DNA of 64,000 nt from Chelativorans alearensis. Its GTDB lineage: Bacteria > Pseudomonadota > Alphaproteobacteria > Rhizobiales > Rhizobiaceae. This document shows, piece after piece, positions 44,501 through 51,870 of the stretch. The stretch's first letter is position 1. Each line of letters begins with the position of its first letter. The position numbers were made by a program, and so were the translations under genes. The stretch lies in NCBI RefSeq assembly GCF_010993735.1, contig NZ_WQNI01000009.1, positions 1-64,000 on the forward strand. The letters are read 5' to 3'. Under the pieces are notes generated by a model. It had not been told where the DNA came from, did not search any database, and saw nothing but the letters and a program-made list of their open reading frames with translations.

Positions 44501-46166
44501 GCTCGACATCGGGCCTCAGGTCGCACATCTCGCGGGCATGCACCGTCGCGGCACATGGCTCCTCCGCCGGCGGCTGGGCCACCACCTCGCCGTTCGGGTC
44601 GACGATATAGTCCTGCCCGTCGAGCCCGGTGTCGTGGGTCTCGATGACATTGCCCTCGCAGTCCACCACCATGTGCCGCAGGAACGGCACAACCGTCCCG
44701 TCGGCACGGATGTCGTAGAGAAGCTGCGTCGTCGGCGTCGGCGCGCATTCCGCATCCTGCGGGCATGGGCCGACGCTCACCGCCGCGGTCGGGGCGTAGG
44801 CCACGCCGTCAAGGTCGGTGTCGAAGAACTGGCCCGTCGGCTGCCCGTCCTGCGATACATACCAGCGCAGGAAGCTCACCGTCCCGCCGTCGCACATGAC
44901 CTTCATCTCAAGGTCGGTGCCGTTCTCGCAGCTTCCGACCGCTCCCTGCACCTGGTAGGCGGCGCCGTCCAGATCGGTGTCCTCGGGCGGCTGGATGGTG
45001 CCGTCGGCATCCCTGCAGATCCTGCGGATGAACGGCGTCGAGGCCGTCCCCACCTTGTCGCACAAAAGGAGGGCCTCGCACTTCGGCGCCCCCGGCGCCT
45101 GCGCCGCCACCTCGCCGTTGGGGTCGACGACATAGTCCTGCCCGTCGAGCCCGGTGTCGTGGGTCTCAAGGACATTGCCCTCGCAATCCACCACCATGTG
45201 CCGCAGGAACGGCACAACCGTGCCGTCAGCCCGGATGTCGTAGAGGAGCTGCGTCGTCGGCGTCGGCGCGCATTCGGGGTCCTGCGGGCACGGGCCGACG
45301 CTCACCGCCGCGGTCGGAACATAGGCCACGCCGTCAAGGTCGGTGTCGAAGAACTGGCCCGTCGGCTGCCCGTCCTGCGATACATACCAGCGCAGGAAGC
45401 TCACCGTCCCGCCGTCGCACATGACCTTCATCTCAAGGTCGGTGCCGTTCTCGCAGCTTCCAACTTCACCCTGAATCAGATAGGCCGCGCCGTCGAGATC
45501 GGTGTCCTCGGGCGGCTGGATGGTGCCGTCGGCATCCCTGCAGATCCTGCGGATGAACGGCGTCGAGGCCGTCCCCACCTTGTCGCACAAAAGGAGGGCC
45601 TCGCACTTCGGCGCCCCCGGCGGCTGCGCCACCACCTCGCCGTTGGGGTCGACGACATAGTCCTGCTCGTCGAGCCCGGTGTCGTGGGTCTCAAGGACAT
45701 TGCCCTCGCAATCCACCACCATGTGCCGCAGGAACGGCACAACCGTGCCGTCGGAACGGATGTCGTAGAGGAGCTGCGTCGTCGGCGTCGGCGCGCATTC
45801 GGGGTCCTGCGGGCATGGGCCGACGCTTACCGCCGCGGGGTCCGAGGGGGTATAGGCCACGCCGTCAAGGTCGGTGTCGAAGAACTGGCCCGTCGGCTGC
45901 CCGTCCTGCGATACATACCAGCGCAGGAAGCTCACCGTGCCATCGTCGCACATGACCTTCATCTCAAGGTCGGTGCCGTTCTCGCAGCTTCCGACCGTAC
46001 CCTGCACCTGGTAGGCGGCGCCGTCCAGATCGGTGTCCTCGGGCGGCTGGATGGTGCCGTCGGCATCCCTGCAGATCCTGCGGATGAACGGCGTCGAGGC
46101 CGTCCCCACCTTGTCACAAAGCAGGAAGGTCTCGCATTCGGTGTATACGCATGTGGTCCTAGCCAT
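41514..46166 (-). CDS. Giant cysteine-rich tandem-repeat protein (1550 aa), putative fibre
   Basis: A 1550-aa protein with no signal peptide or membrane segment. A short module of about 55-60 aa recurs about 14 times. It runs LLCD or similar, then FLRH-type, then D-x-x-GNVL, then DTxLDGxxYxxxG-V-C. Three consecutive supermodules of 173-177 aa (residues 15-540) are nearly identical. They are followed by two ATVHAREM modules of roughly 300 aa (containing DEVAQRMTSLRLDF) and two modules of roughly 200 aa (NGVVYSINQGIWF, FHNGPVDLEFD). A GGAG precedes the ATG. It lies between terminase and portal, outside the normal GTA plan. It is probably a particle surface fibre or adhesin; this is inference. 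A shorter paralogue is encoded just upstream. Confidence 0.85.
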   Translation of the reverse strand: MARTTCVYTECETFLLCDKVGTASTPFIRRICRDADGTIQPPEDTDLDGAAYQVQGTVGSCENGTDLEMKVMCDDGTVSFLRWYVSQDGQPTGQFFDTDLDGVAYTPSDPAAVSVGPCPQDPECAPTPTTQLLYDIRSDGTVVPFLRHMVVDCEGNVLETHDTGLDEQDYVVDPNGEVVAQPPGAPKCEALLLCDKVGTASTPFIRRICRDADGTIQPPEDTDLDGAAYLIQGEVGSCENGTDLEMKVMCDGGTVSFLRWYVSQDGQPTGQFFDTDLDGVAYVPTAAVSVGPCPQDPECAPTPTTQLLYDIRADGTVVPFLRHMVVDCEGNVLETHDTGLDGQDYVVDPNGEVAAQAPGAPKCEALLLCDKVGTASTPFIRRICRDADGTIQPPEDTDLDGAAYQVQGAVGSCENGTDLEMKVMCDGGTVSFLRWYVSQDGQPTGQFFDTDLDGVAYAPTAAVSVGPCPQDAECAPTPTTQLLYDIRADGTVVPFLRHMVVDCEGNVIETHDTGLDGQDYIVDPNGEVVAQPPAEEPCAATVHAREMCDLRPDVEPNEEGQRCAVRFFRNYVYDCEGNFVRHYDTDAEGQPYQPVAGADCPNGLTPSLVELEWPQTNVIADPAGQEGHDYIYTVTNPRTGEEAQIKLNTVTAASTTPGGECEAWQPGNNVVVNAPIGHGEPESRFTFTLDEVAQRMTSLRLDFVDLDHWEGVRSLDPVPDRVDFSDGEGVWVPGTGDIDAIGENVTAHAYYDNPPATITHLYRNAGGGFACHAAAFQGITYASGPACNCIECENCEPTATTQLLYDIRADGTVVPFRRDTVVDCEGNILSSNDTTLDGQDYVVDPNGQVVPQPPACASTVHAREMRDLRPDVEPNEEGQRCAVPFFRNYVYDCEGNFVRHYDTDAEGQPYTPIAVADTTDGIPSLVELEWPQTNVIADPDGQEGHDYIYTVTNPRTGEEARIKFNTVTAPGGSTPCGANWQPGQNVSVNAPLGHANPESRFTFTLDEVAQRMTSLRLDFIDIDPWEGVRSLDPVPDRVEFIDGEGVWVPGTGDIDALVQNITARAYYDNPPATITHLYRNAGGGVACHAAAFQGLTYASGPYCNCGCSGGGGGSDCVTATTQVLCDVQPATAVTPYTFDFTESDAGITSTPVTEATAPNGVVYSINQGIWFDTETSAFILGSGKDPEHLWTFHNGPVDLEFDVRGMHVSNNAKYLQFPEGTEAMQVTQPYFYWDPVTYRLYRRSGGATNIHYPNRFRLRNVTSLAFTAGDQTTLSQWGMMSLTMTPVVDTPAPVQFMRHTSTDCGGNVLAVTDWTLDGSSEYQPQGQVQLCSDCVTTTQVLCDVLPTPAVAPYTFDFATNNEGITSTPVTEATAENGVVYSINQGIWFGPATVTPGLFLLGDETNHHVWHFHNGPVDLEFDIREIEFGVDPKYLQFQVDVEMLEVTQPLVFWDATTHRLHRQPGSGADIKRSNRFRLRNTLSLDLSPSPGTTLNGWAMVGLTVTPAVITPDPVQFLRHTTLDCGGNVLSTADVWLDGAPYHPRGQVQFCD
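44546..46124 (-). repeat. Three near-identical ~525-bp direct DNA repeats
   Basis: Units at about 45594-46124, 45069-45593 and 44546-45068 encode residues starting LLCDKVGTASTPFIRR. Long blocks match base for base; for example GATCCTGCGGATGAACGGCG recurs at about 45012, 45543 and 46075. They differ by one 6-bp indel and scattered substitutions. Such identity suggests recent duplication or ongoing recombination. Confidence 0.85.
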
Positions 46167-46344
46167 TTCGGGCCGCTCCAGTAAATTGGGGGAGAAATTG
46201 GAAAGGGCGGCACTCGGGCCGCCCAGCTCGGATTGCTTGCGATTGGAAAGTCACGATACCGGCGCGGGCTATCGGGCAGCCATCGCGCGGTCGTCGATCT
46301 TCAATCGTCATAGTGATATTGCCGCAGGGATTTCCCTTGCGCGG

Positions 46345-47985
46345 CTAGCCGCAAAGCTGAACCTGCCCCTGTACCTGGTAGGCCGTGCCGTCCAGATTCA
46401 CATCCACGACAGAAAGAACGTCTCCACCGCTGTCGAACGTGATGTGCCGCAGGAACTGCACCGGATCAGGGCCGCTGCTCCGTGGCGTAACCGTCAGCCC
46501 GAACAATCCCCAGGAAGCCAATGCATTGGGGGCGCTGAGAGCAAGACTGGTGACATTCGTCAGCCGGAAACGATTGGGGGATGCGGTATTCGTGAAGAGG
46601 GGGTCGCGGCGCAGTCGTTTGGCGACGTCATCCCAGGTAACATTGGGTTGCGTCACCTCCAGCATCACCGTGTCCTGTGGGAACTGCAGATACTTGGAAA
46701 GCAGCGTAAGCTGCGTATCACGGATATCGAATTCCAGATCGACGGGCCCGTTGTGGAAGGTCCACTGGTGCGTATCGGTGTTGTTGCCAAGGGAAAAATA
46801 GCCCGGGTCACCGCCGTTGGGCGACCAGGAGCCCTGGTTGATCGAATATACGACCCCGTTGGGGGCGGTGGCCTGCGTCACCGGCGTGGATGTTATCCCC
46901 TCGTTGCTCGCGGCGAAATCAAATGTATACGGGGCAACAGGGGGCGTGGGCAGTACATCGCAAAGCGCCTGCGTCGTCGAAGTGATACCGTCGGAATCGC
47001 TGGAACTGGAGCACTCGCCGACGTTCACCTCCCCTTGCGGAGTATAGTCACTACCGTCAATCGTGGTGTCGGTGAAAGAGAGCACGTTGCCATCGCAATC
47101 GAGGCAGAGATGCCTTAGAAATTGGATAGGCCCAGATGCTGCGGGTGCTACGGTCAGCCCAACCAGCCCCCACGAGGCCGCCCCCAAATCAAGCGCGTTG
47201 AGAGTAAAGCTGGTAATATTCTCAATTCGAAAGCGGTTCGCTGCTCTAAACGATGTGTTGGCGGTGCTGCACGCCTGCCTGGTGGCCGGGTCCCATGTCA
47301 TGCCCCCTACCGGATCAAGCTGTACAACCTCGGTCCCCGGCGGCAACTCGACGCAGCCAACAGCGCCGGATGTCGAGGGGCGCAGGTCGAATTCCAGATC
47401 GACCGCGCGGTCGAATGTCCATGTCTGCACTGGACCGTCACCTGCCTGGCCGAGAAGCAGTATTTCCGTCGGGGGCTGGCCGATCTGGGTGGAGTCGCAC
47501 TGGTCCACCTGCCAATTGACGCTGTTGGACGACGTCCCGTTTGCTGGGCAGGACAGCCCAGAGAGACTGAGGTTAACCGGCTCTTCCGCGGGTGTCCCCG
47601 CATCGCACATCGGTTGCGTCGTCGAAGTTGCGCAACCGCAGCAATCGCCCACCTTTACGGGATCGGTGGGCACGACGTCGGCGCCGGCAAGATCGGTATC
47701 GAAGAATTCGCCGGTCGCCTCCCCGTCACGCGTGACGTACCATCGCAGGAAGGTCATCCCCGCGCTGTCGCACATGACCTGCTTTTCAAGATCGTGCCTG
47801 TCTCCGCAAGCGCCGATCTCGCCCTGAATAGTGTAGACACTTCCGTCTAGATCGAGATCTTCGACCCGAACGCTCCCATCGGCTTCCTCGCAGAACCTGC
47901 GGATGAAGGGGGTCGTCGACGATGCTGTTTTGTCGCAGAGAAGAATGCTTTCGCACTCCTCATGCGTACAGATGACCTCTGCCAT
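46345..47985 (-). CDS. Cysteine-rich repeat protein (546 aa), paralogue of the giant
   Basis: A 546-aa protein whose first 110 residues (MAEVICTHEECESILLCDK... PFIRRFCEEADGS...) align with the giant protein's start. It contains about 4 copies of the short module (LLCD, VMCD, PMCD, ALCD). Its C-terminal 210 residues (TFDFAASNEGITSTPVTQATAPNG) match the giant's last modules. Start MAEVICT with AAGGAG 9 bp upstream. A 78-bp spacer with a hairpin separates it from terminase, and 178 bp separate it from the giant gene. Probably a partner or alternative component of the same structure. No known family is assigned. Confidence 0.82.
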   Translation of the reverse strand: MAEVICTHEECESILLCDKTASSTTPFIRRFCEEADGSVRVEDLDLDGSVYTIQGEIGACGDRHDLEKQVMCDSAGMTFLRWYVTRDGEATGEFFDTDLAGADVVPTDPVKVGDCCGCATSTTQPMCDAGTPAEEPVNLSLSGLSCPANGTSSNSVNWQVDQCDSTQIGQPPTEILLLGQAGDGPVQTWTFDRAVDLEFDLRPSTSGAVGCVELPPGTEVVQLDPVGGMTWDPATRQACSTANTSFRAANRFRIENITSFTLNALDLGAASWGLVGLTVAPAASGPIQFLRHLCLDCDGNVLSFTDTTIDGSDYTPQGEVNVGECSSSSDSDGITSTTQALCDVLPTPPVAPYTFDFAASNEGITSTPVTQATAPNGVVYSINQGSWSPNGGDPGYFSLGNNTDTHQWTFHNGPVDLEFDIRDTQLTLLSKYLQFPQDTVMLEVTQPNVTWDDVAKRLRRDPLFTNTASPNRFRLTNVTSLALSAPNALASWGLFGLTVTPRSSGPDPVQFLRHITFDSGGDVLSVVDVNLDGTAYQVQGQVQLCG

Positions 47986-48022
47986 TTCAGATCGCTCCTT
48001 TGGGTAAGTGATGGACAATGCT

Positions 48023-48048
48023 CCAAGCCCGCACGAGATCGGGCTTGG
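48023..48048. repeat. Hairpin between terminase and repeat-protein genes
   Basis: CCAAGCCCG and CGGGCTTGG, 9-bp perfect arms with an 8-nt loop, 15 bp after the terminase stop codon. No T-run follows; it may attenuate read-through from terminase into the repeat-protein genes. Confidence 0.45.
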
Positions 48049-48063
48049 CTTTCACCTTTGATT

Positions 48064-49416
48064 TCAAAGAAAATTCCGTATGCGCGGCACGCCTGTGCGC
48101 CCAAGCATGAGTTCCGTGATCGCCCAGACAAGCGCATCCACCCGGTCGGGCGAGCGCCCCTGCGACAGGCCGTCCGTGCCGAAGTCGCACATCTCGTCTT
48201 CCAGTTCGGGAAGCCGCCGCGCATGCCGCACCCGCCCCTGCGCGTAAAGCGCTGCCACCGGCTCGGCCCTCAGCCATTTCCCCCGGTTCGCCCGCACCGC
48301 CTTCACGGGGACGGTGGCATCCACCGTGCCGATCACGCTTCTCACCATGTCGCCGCCCTGGTTCACCTCGGCAACGATCATGTCGGCCTGGAACCGGCGA
48401 TAGAGCGCGACCGCCCGCGCCGCCCAGACCTCGGGCTTCACCGCCCGCACCGTGCCGTCTTCCAGCACCCAGGCCGCCCCGTCAGCGCCGAGCCCGGCCA
48501 CCACGATCCCGCAGGCATCCGAGGTGCGCCGCCCGCTCGCTGGCGGGTCCACCGCCACGACGATGCGGCGCAACGGACCCGCCTCGCCCCAGCGCCCCGT
48601 CGCCGTCTCTATTTCCGCGCGCGTCCACAGCGCGTCCTCGCGGTCCTCGATCAGTTCGCCGTCCAGTTCCTGCCGCCCCAGCCGCGTGCCGGCATAGCTC
48701 CGCTCCACCGAGCGCAGGAACCGCCGCGCCAGGTTCTGCGCATTCTCCTCCGTGCGCATCCGCGTCACGGTCACGTCCGGGCTTGCCAGCAGCCGCCGGA
48801 TCAGCGGCACCGGCTTCGGCGTCGTCGTCAGCATCTGCACGGGCCGGCTCCCCAGCCGCAGCCCGAACTGCAGCATGTCGAAACACGCTTCCCCGTTCTT
48901 CCACTTGGCAAGTTCGTCGCACCATGCCGCCTCGAATTGCGGCCCGCGCAGGCTGTCCGGGTCCTCGGCGGAAAACACCTGCGCCACCGCCCCATTGTCC
49001 CAGACGAGCCGCCGCCGGCTCGGCTCATAGCGCGGCCGGTTTCCGCGCGAGATCGAAAGCAGCCCCGAAGTCCCCTCGATCATCACCTCGCGCACGTCCG
49101 CAAACGTCTCCCCCACCAGTGCGATGCGCTTATATTCATGGTTTGAAAAAGGCGGCAGCCCCCGCACCAGCCCGTTCACCCATTCCGCCCCCAGCCGTGT
49201 CTTGCCGGAGCCGCGCCCGCCCATCACCAGCCAGGTGTCGCAAAGCCGCGCCCCCACCGGATATTGCGGCAGCCGTCCAAAGCCGAACCACTCAGCCAGC
49301 GCCCTCTCCGCCATCGGTTGGGTCAGGTTCTCCACAGCCCATGGTGGCAGCGAGTTCACAAGCAAGCTCCACGATACGGGCATCGATAAGGGCGAGCGTG
49401 GCGGCCAGTTCTTCAT
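48064..49416 (-). CDS. Terminase large subunit (GTA gp2-like)
   Basis: The approximately 450-aa DNA-packaging motor. Walker A is MGGRGSGKTRLGAEWVNGL. RIALVGETFADVREVMIEG is the adenine/arginine-finger region. FSAEDPDSLRGPQFEAAWCDELAKW includes the Walker B-like segment. The nuclease domain has VAVDPPASGRRTSDACGIVVAG and EVNQGGDMVRSVI, both with acidic metal ligands. Start uncertain: ATG at 49416 overlaps the small terminase gene by 125 bp, ATG at 49383 or 49314 are alternatives, and none has a strong Shine-Dalgarno. Length is typical. Confidence 0.95.
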   Translation of the reverse strand: MKNWPPRSPLSMPVSWSLLVNSLPPWAVENLTQPMAERALAEWFGFGRLPQYPVGARLCDTWLVMGGRGSGKTRLGAEWVNGLVRGLPPFSNHEYKRIALVGETFADVREVMIEGTSGLLSISRGNRPRYEPSRRRLVWDNGAVAQVFSAEDPDSLRGPQFEAAWCDELAKWKNGEACFDMLQFGLRLGSRPVQMLTTTPKPVPLIRRLLASPDVTVTRMRTEENAQNLARRFLRSVERSYAGTRLGRQELDGELIEDREDALWTRAEIETATGRWGEAGPLRRIVVAVDPPASGRRTSDACGIVVAGLGADGAAWVLEDGTVRAVKPEVWAARAVALYRRFQADMIVAEVNQGGDMVRSVIGTVDATVPVKAVRANRGKWLRAEPVAALYAQGRVRHARRLPELEDEMCDFGTDGLSQGRSPDRVDALVWAITELMLGRTGVPRIRNFL

Positions 49417-49825
49417 CGCTTTTCTTCTGCCTTTCCGCCGCGCGCTCGGGCACGCGGGTCATCTCGCCGATCTTCTCGACCATCCTCAGCATGGCAGACA
49501 GCGCATCGATCCTCCCCTTGTCGTAGCTGCCGGACGCCCGCCCCTCGCCGACCGCCACCTCCAATTCGCTCACCAGCTCGTCCGAGAGCGCCAGCAGCCG
49601 CGTCTCCAGCGCCTCCGGGTCCGTCTCGGCAGGTGGCTCGGGGGCCTTCTCGTCAGGCCGCTCGGCATTCGCCATGCGCCAGCCCTCGACCCTGGCGACG
49701 TTCAGCCAATGCTTTGCCGACCGTCCGGTAAGTTCGGCCAAGTCCTCGGGCGTTATCCGCCCACTCTCCATGACCTTCCTCGCCCTCCTGCTCACGCGCA
49801 TCGACGGCACATATCTCAACGGCAT
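49292..49825 (-). CDS. GTA gp1-like small terminase
   Basis: A 177-aa protein. The N-terminal helix-turn-helix-like segment RKVMESGRITPEDLAELTGRSAKHWLNVARVEGW fits a DNA-binding small terminase. A long charged helical region follows (LETRLLALSDELVSELEVAVGEG), then MLRMVEKIGEMTRVPERAAERQKKSDEEL. Start MPLRYVPSMRV is selected over a 38-aa extension. It is the first gene of the cluster; the 196 bp upstream of it to the IS target contains no TTAA-N7-TTAA CtrA site. Confidence 0.8.
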   Translation of the reverse strand: MPLRYVPSMRVSRRARKVMESGRITPEDLAELTGRSAKHWLNVARVEGWRMANAERPDEKAPEPPAETDPEALETRLLALSDELVSELEVAVGEGRASGSYDKGRIDALSAMLRMVEKIGEMTRVPERAAERQKKSDEELAATLALIDARIVELACELAATMGCGEPDPTDGGEGAG

Positions 49826-50013
49826 CCCGTCTCTCCCCGAAATCCGCGCAACAAAAAAGCGCCGGAGCCCAAGGCGCCGACGCTCACGAAAACCCAGCCG
49901 AAAAGAAGATCGAGGCCCGGCCACCGACCGAACCCCCAAAAGCGGCTCCCGCCGCCGAACCCACTTTTCCGACGATGCCTGAACCCTAGCAAAGGGCCGT
50001 TACGGTGTCAAGG

Positions 50014-50021
50014 ACTAAATT
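50014..50021 (+). repeat. 8-bp target-site duplication, left copy (ACTAAATT)
   Basis: ACTAAATT immediately left of the IS1595 left inverted repeat. The identical copy sits at 52610-52617 at the right end. Eight-bp duplications are characteristic of the IS1595 family. Confidence 0.9.
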
Positions 50022-50044
50022 CCTAATTATATACTTGACGTACC
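50022..50044 (+). repeat. IS1595 left inverted repeat
   Basis: 23 bp, identical in reverse complement to 52587-52609. It contains TTGACG, which doubles as the -35 of an outward-to-inward promoter. Confidence 0.9.
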
Positions 50045-50063
50045 ACTGCTGATTTGTTATGGT
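50035..50063 (+). promoter_or_regulatory. Promoter reading into the element from the left repeat
   Basis: -35 TTGACG (50035-50040, inside the inverted repeat), 17-bp spacer, -10 TATGGT (50058-50063). It lies 26 bp upstream of the 66-aa gene's ATG and would also drive the transposase. Confidence 0.6.
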
Positions 50064-50088
50064 TAAGTCAACTGGTCGGGAGTGCGTC

Positions 50089-50289
50089 ATGTCAAACCGA
50101 GAGACCTCAATACGCTACGAAGCAACCGACGCGGAAGTTGTCGTTGCTGGCGATTTGACCGTGATCGTATTTGAGACTGTGACTCACGGTCGGGTTGGCG
50201 TGCAGATGCCGCGCTCTGCCTGCGAGCGTCTAAGCGAGCAATTGCAATACGCTCTAGCTCAAGCAAACGATCCTTCTGCTCAGGGGTAA
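50089..50289 (+). CDS. 66-aa protein upstream of the transposase
   Basis: Begins MSNRETSIRYEATDAEVVV and ends DPSAQG. GGGAG 6 bp before the ATG supports this start; the ATG at 50059 lies inside the -10 box. Predicted alpha/beta, soluble (VAGDLTVIVFETVTHGRVGVQ then a helix CERLSEQLQYALAQA). It lies 11 bp before the transposase, in one transcript. No known family; possibly an accessory or regulatory factor for transposition. Confidence 0.6.
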   Translation: MSNRETSIRYEATDAEVVVAGDLTVIVFETVTHGRVGVQMPRSACERLSEQLQYALAQANDPSAQG

Positions 50290-50300
50290 AAATCGTAGCC

Positions 50301-51293
50301 ATGTTTGACATCACCAATCCAATTTACACCGACGCCGACAAGGCCCGCGAGCATCTGGAGGCCATCCATTGGCCGAACGGTCCTATCTGCCCGCATTGCG
50401 GTAACGTCGATCCTGCCCGCATCACGAAGATGCAGGGAAAATCCACGCGCCCCGGCGTCTACAAGTGCAATGAATGCCGCAAGCCGTTCTCCGTGACGGT
50501 CGGCACCGTCTTCGAGCGCTCCCATATTCCGATCAACAAATGGGTGCTGGCTTCGCATCTCATGGCCGCATCGAAGAAGGGCATGAGCGCCCATCAGCTA
50601 CACCGTATGCTCGGCGTCACCTACAAAACCGCTTGGTTCATGGCACACCGCATTCGCGAAGCCATGAAGGAGGACAACGACACGTCCGGCCCACTTGGTG
50701 GCGAAGGTAAAACCATCGAAGCCGATGAGACCTACATCGGCAAGCGCGAGACACCACGCAACTATGCTCGCCCGCGTGCTCGCAAGAACTGGAAGCCAAC
50801 AAAATCAGGCAAGGCCGGTGGCGCACAGAAGCGCATCGTGGTTGGTCTTGTCGAGCGTGGCGGCAAGTCCCGCATGTTCCATCTGAATGACGCCACCAAG
50901 GCCACTGTGCGCGAAGTGCTGGTGCGCAACGCTGATCGCCAGTCCATCCTCTACACGGACGAAAGCCGCCTCTACACAGAGACCGGCGCGGAATACGCCA
51001 AGCACGGCACCACCAAGCATTCCGCCGGGGAATACGTTCGCTACGAGGACGGCGCGGTCATCCACTCTAACACGATTGAAAGCGTCTTCTCCGTCTTCAA
51101 GCGCGGCATGGTCGGCGTCTACCAGCATTGCGGCGAGGCTCACTTGCACCGCTACCTTGCCGAATTCGATTTCCGCTACAACCGCCGCGCCGCGCTCAAG
51201 ATCAGCGATGCAGAGCGCGCCGAAGACCTGCTCCGTGGTGCCCGCGACAAGCGTCTTACTTATCGGCGGATTGGTGAAGCCACGTACTCGTAA
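50301..51293 (+). CDS. IS1595-family transposase (ISXO2-type)
   Basis: A 330-aa transposase with the N-terminal zinc ribbon CPHCGN...YKCNECRKPF, then a helix-turn-helix-like region (KGMSAHQLHRMLGVTYKTAWFMAHRI). The catalytic domain starts EADETYIGKRETPR (first D), continues through LYTDESRLYTETG (second D), and ends with NTIESVFSVFKRGMVGVYQH (third acidic E). The motif YLAEFDFRYNRRA is the IS1595-family C-terminal signature. It is intact and likely active. Confidence 0.95.
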   Translation: MFDITNPIYTDADKAREHLEAIHWPNGPICPHCGNVDPARITKMQGKSTRPGVYKCNECRKPFSVTVGTVFERSHIPINKWVLASHLMAASKKGMSAHQLHRMLGVTYKTAWFMAHRIREAMKEDNDTSGPLGGEGKTIEADETYIGKRETPRNYARPRARKNWKPTKSGKAGGAQKRIVVGLVERGGKSRMFHLNDATKATVREVLVRNADRQSILYTDESRLYTETGAEYAKHGTTKHSAGEYVRYEDGAVIHSNTIESVFSVFKRGMVGVYQHCGEAHLHRYLAEFDFRYNRRAALKISDAERAEDLLRGARDKRLTYRRIGEATYS

Positions 51294-51648
51294 GCAGAAA
51301 GCGCGCAGGCTTCTCCACAAGCGCAAGTCGAAGCGATTCGACTCCAAGAAATAGAGCGGTGTACCATCCGAATCACTGCGACGGTCTGCTTGATCCAGAG
51401 CGGCACTCTGGGCAACCAAGCGGGAAGTGATCGCAGCCTGTGCCGGTCATGGCGTCAGGACTCGGCCCACGAAGTGAGGCAGAAACCCCGGCCATGAAGC
51501 GGGGCCACACAGGGGTACCGGATGTGGCACGTGACGCGGATGGTACACCGATGCTGCCATGAAGGACCGGGTGAATGTCCTTCGATGGACCGGATGGTTT
51601 CAACCTTTTGGGGTTGTCACCGGTGATACCCCGATAGGAGCCTTCCCG

Positions 51649-51744
51649 ATGCGGAAGCGAATATCGGTCAACATAGAGGTGACAGTGGATGCCGCAAAAT
51701 GCCTTCGGGTCTTAGCGTTTGTCCTTTTTGTCATTCTCATCTGA
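51649..51744 (+). CDS. 31-aa membrane peptide
   Basis: MRKRISVNIEVTVDAAKCLR followed by a hydrophobic C-terminus (VLAFVLFVILI). AGGAG stands 8 bp upstream of the ATG. It runs against the small charged gene (51712-51870) and overlaps it by 33 bp at the 3' ends. The length and strong ribosome-binding site support translation; function unknown. The preceding 355 bp (51294-51648) after the transposase hold nothing else recognised. Confidence 0.45.
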   Translation: MRKRISVNIEVTVDAAKCLRVLAFVLFVILI

Positions 51745-51870
51745 AGCGGGGCGGCGGCTTCGGTCGTCGCCCTTTTTCTTCCCGCCTCTGGGATCAGGCG
51801 GGGTCTTCAGCAGGCGGCGCAATATCTCATCGCCCTTTTCCTGGTCTTTGTCTTTGGGGGGGTTCGACAT
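51712..51870 (-). CDS. Small charged KDQEKGDE/LRRLLKT protein (module A)
   Basis: A 52-aa protein: MSNPPKDKDQEKGDEILRRL, then LKTPPDPRGGKKKGDD and a lysine/arginine-rich tail. Its first half is conserved with the protein at 53356-53538 (about 20 of 28 residues), whereas tails diverge. Its ATG (51868-51870) shares the CATG palindrome with the ATG of the divergent HEPN-like gene. Differences between copies are enriched at silent positions of this frame (CTG/TTG, GAT/GAC), supporting that it is coding. It has no good Shine-Dalgarno. Plausible antitoxin or regulator of the HEPN partner. Confidence 0.6.
   Translation of the reverse strand: MSNPPKDKDQEKGDEILRRLLKTPPDPRGGKKKGDDRSRRPASDENDKKDKR

Noticed and set aside
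41514-46166. CRISPR array suggested by regular repeats
   Set aside because: Repeat unit is about 525 bp or 170 bp, in-frame and coding, without unique spacers of 30-40 bp; no cas genes.
41781-46184. Plus-strand open frame of 1467 codons opposite the giant repeat protein
   Set aside because: It is the antisense of the cysteine-rich repeat gene; the length is due to GC-rich, repetitive codon use. The minus-strand frame has the ribosome-binding site, module conservation and a paralogue.
27424-49825. Calling the cluster an inducible prophage
   Set aside because: No integrase, excisionase, repressor, replication or att sites seen; gene order and short tape measure fit GTA-type clusters better.
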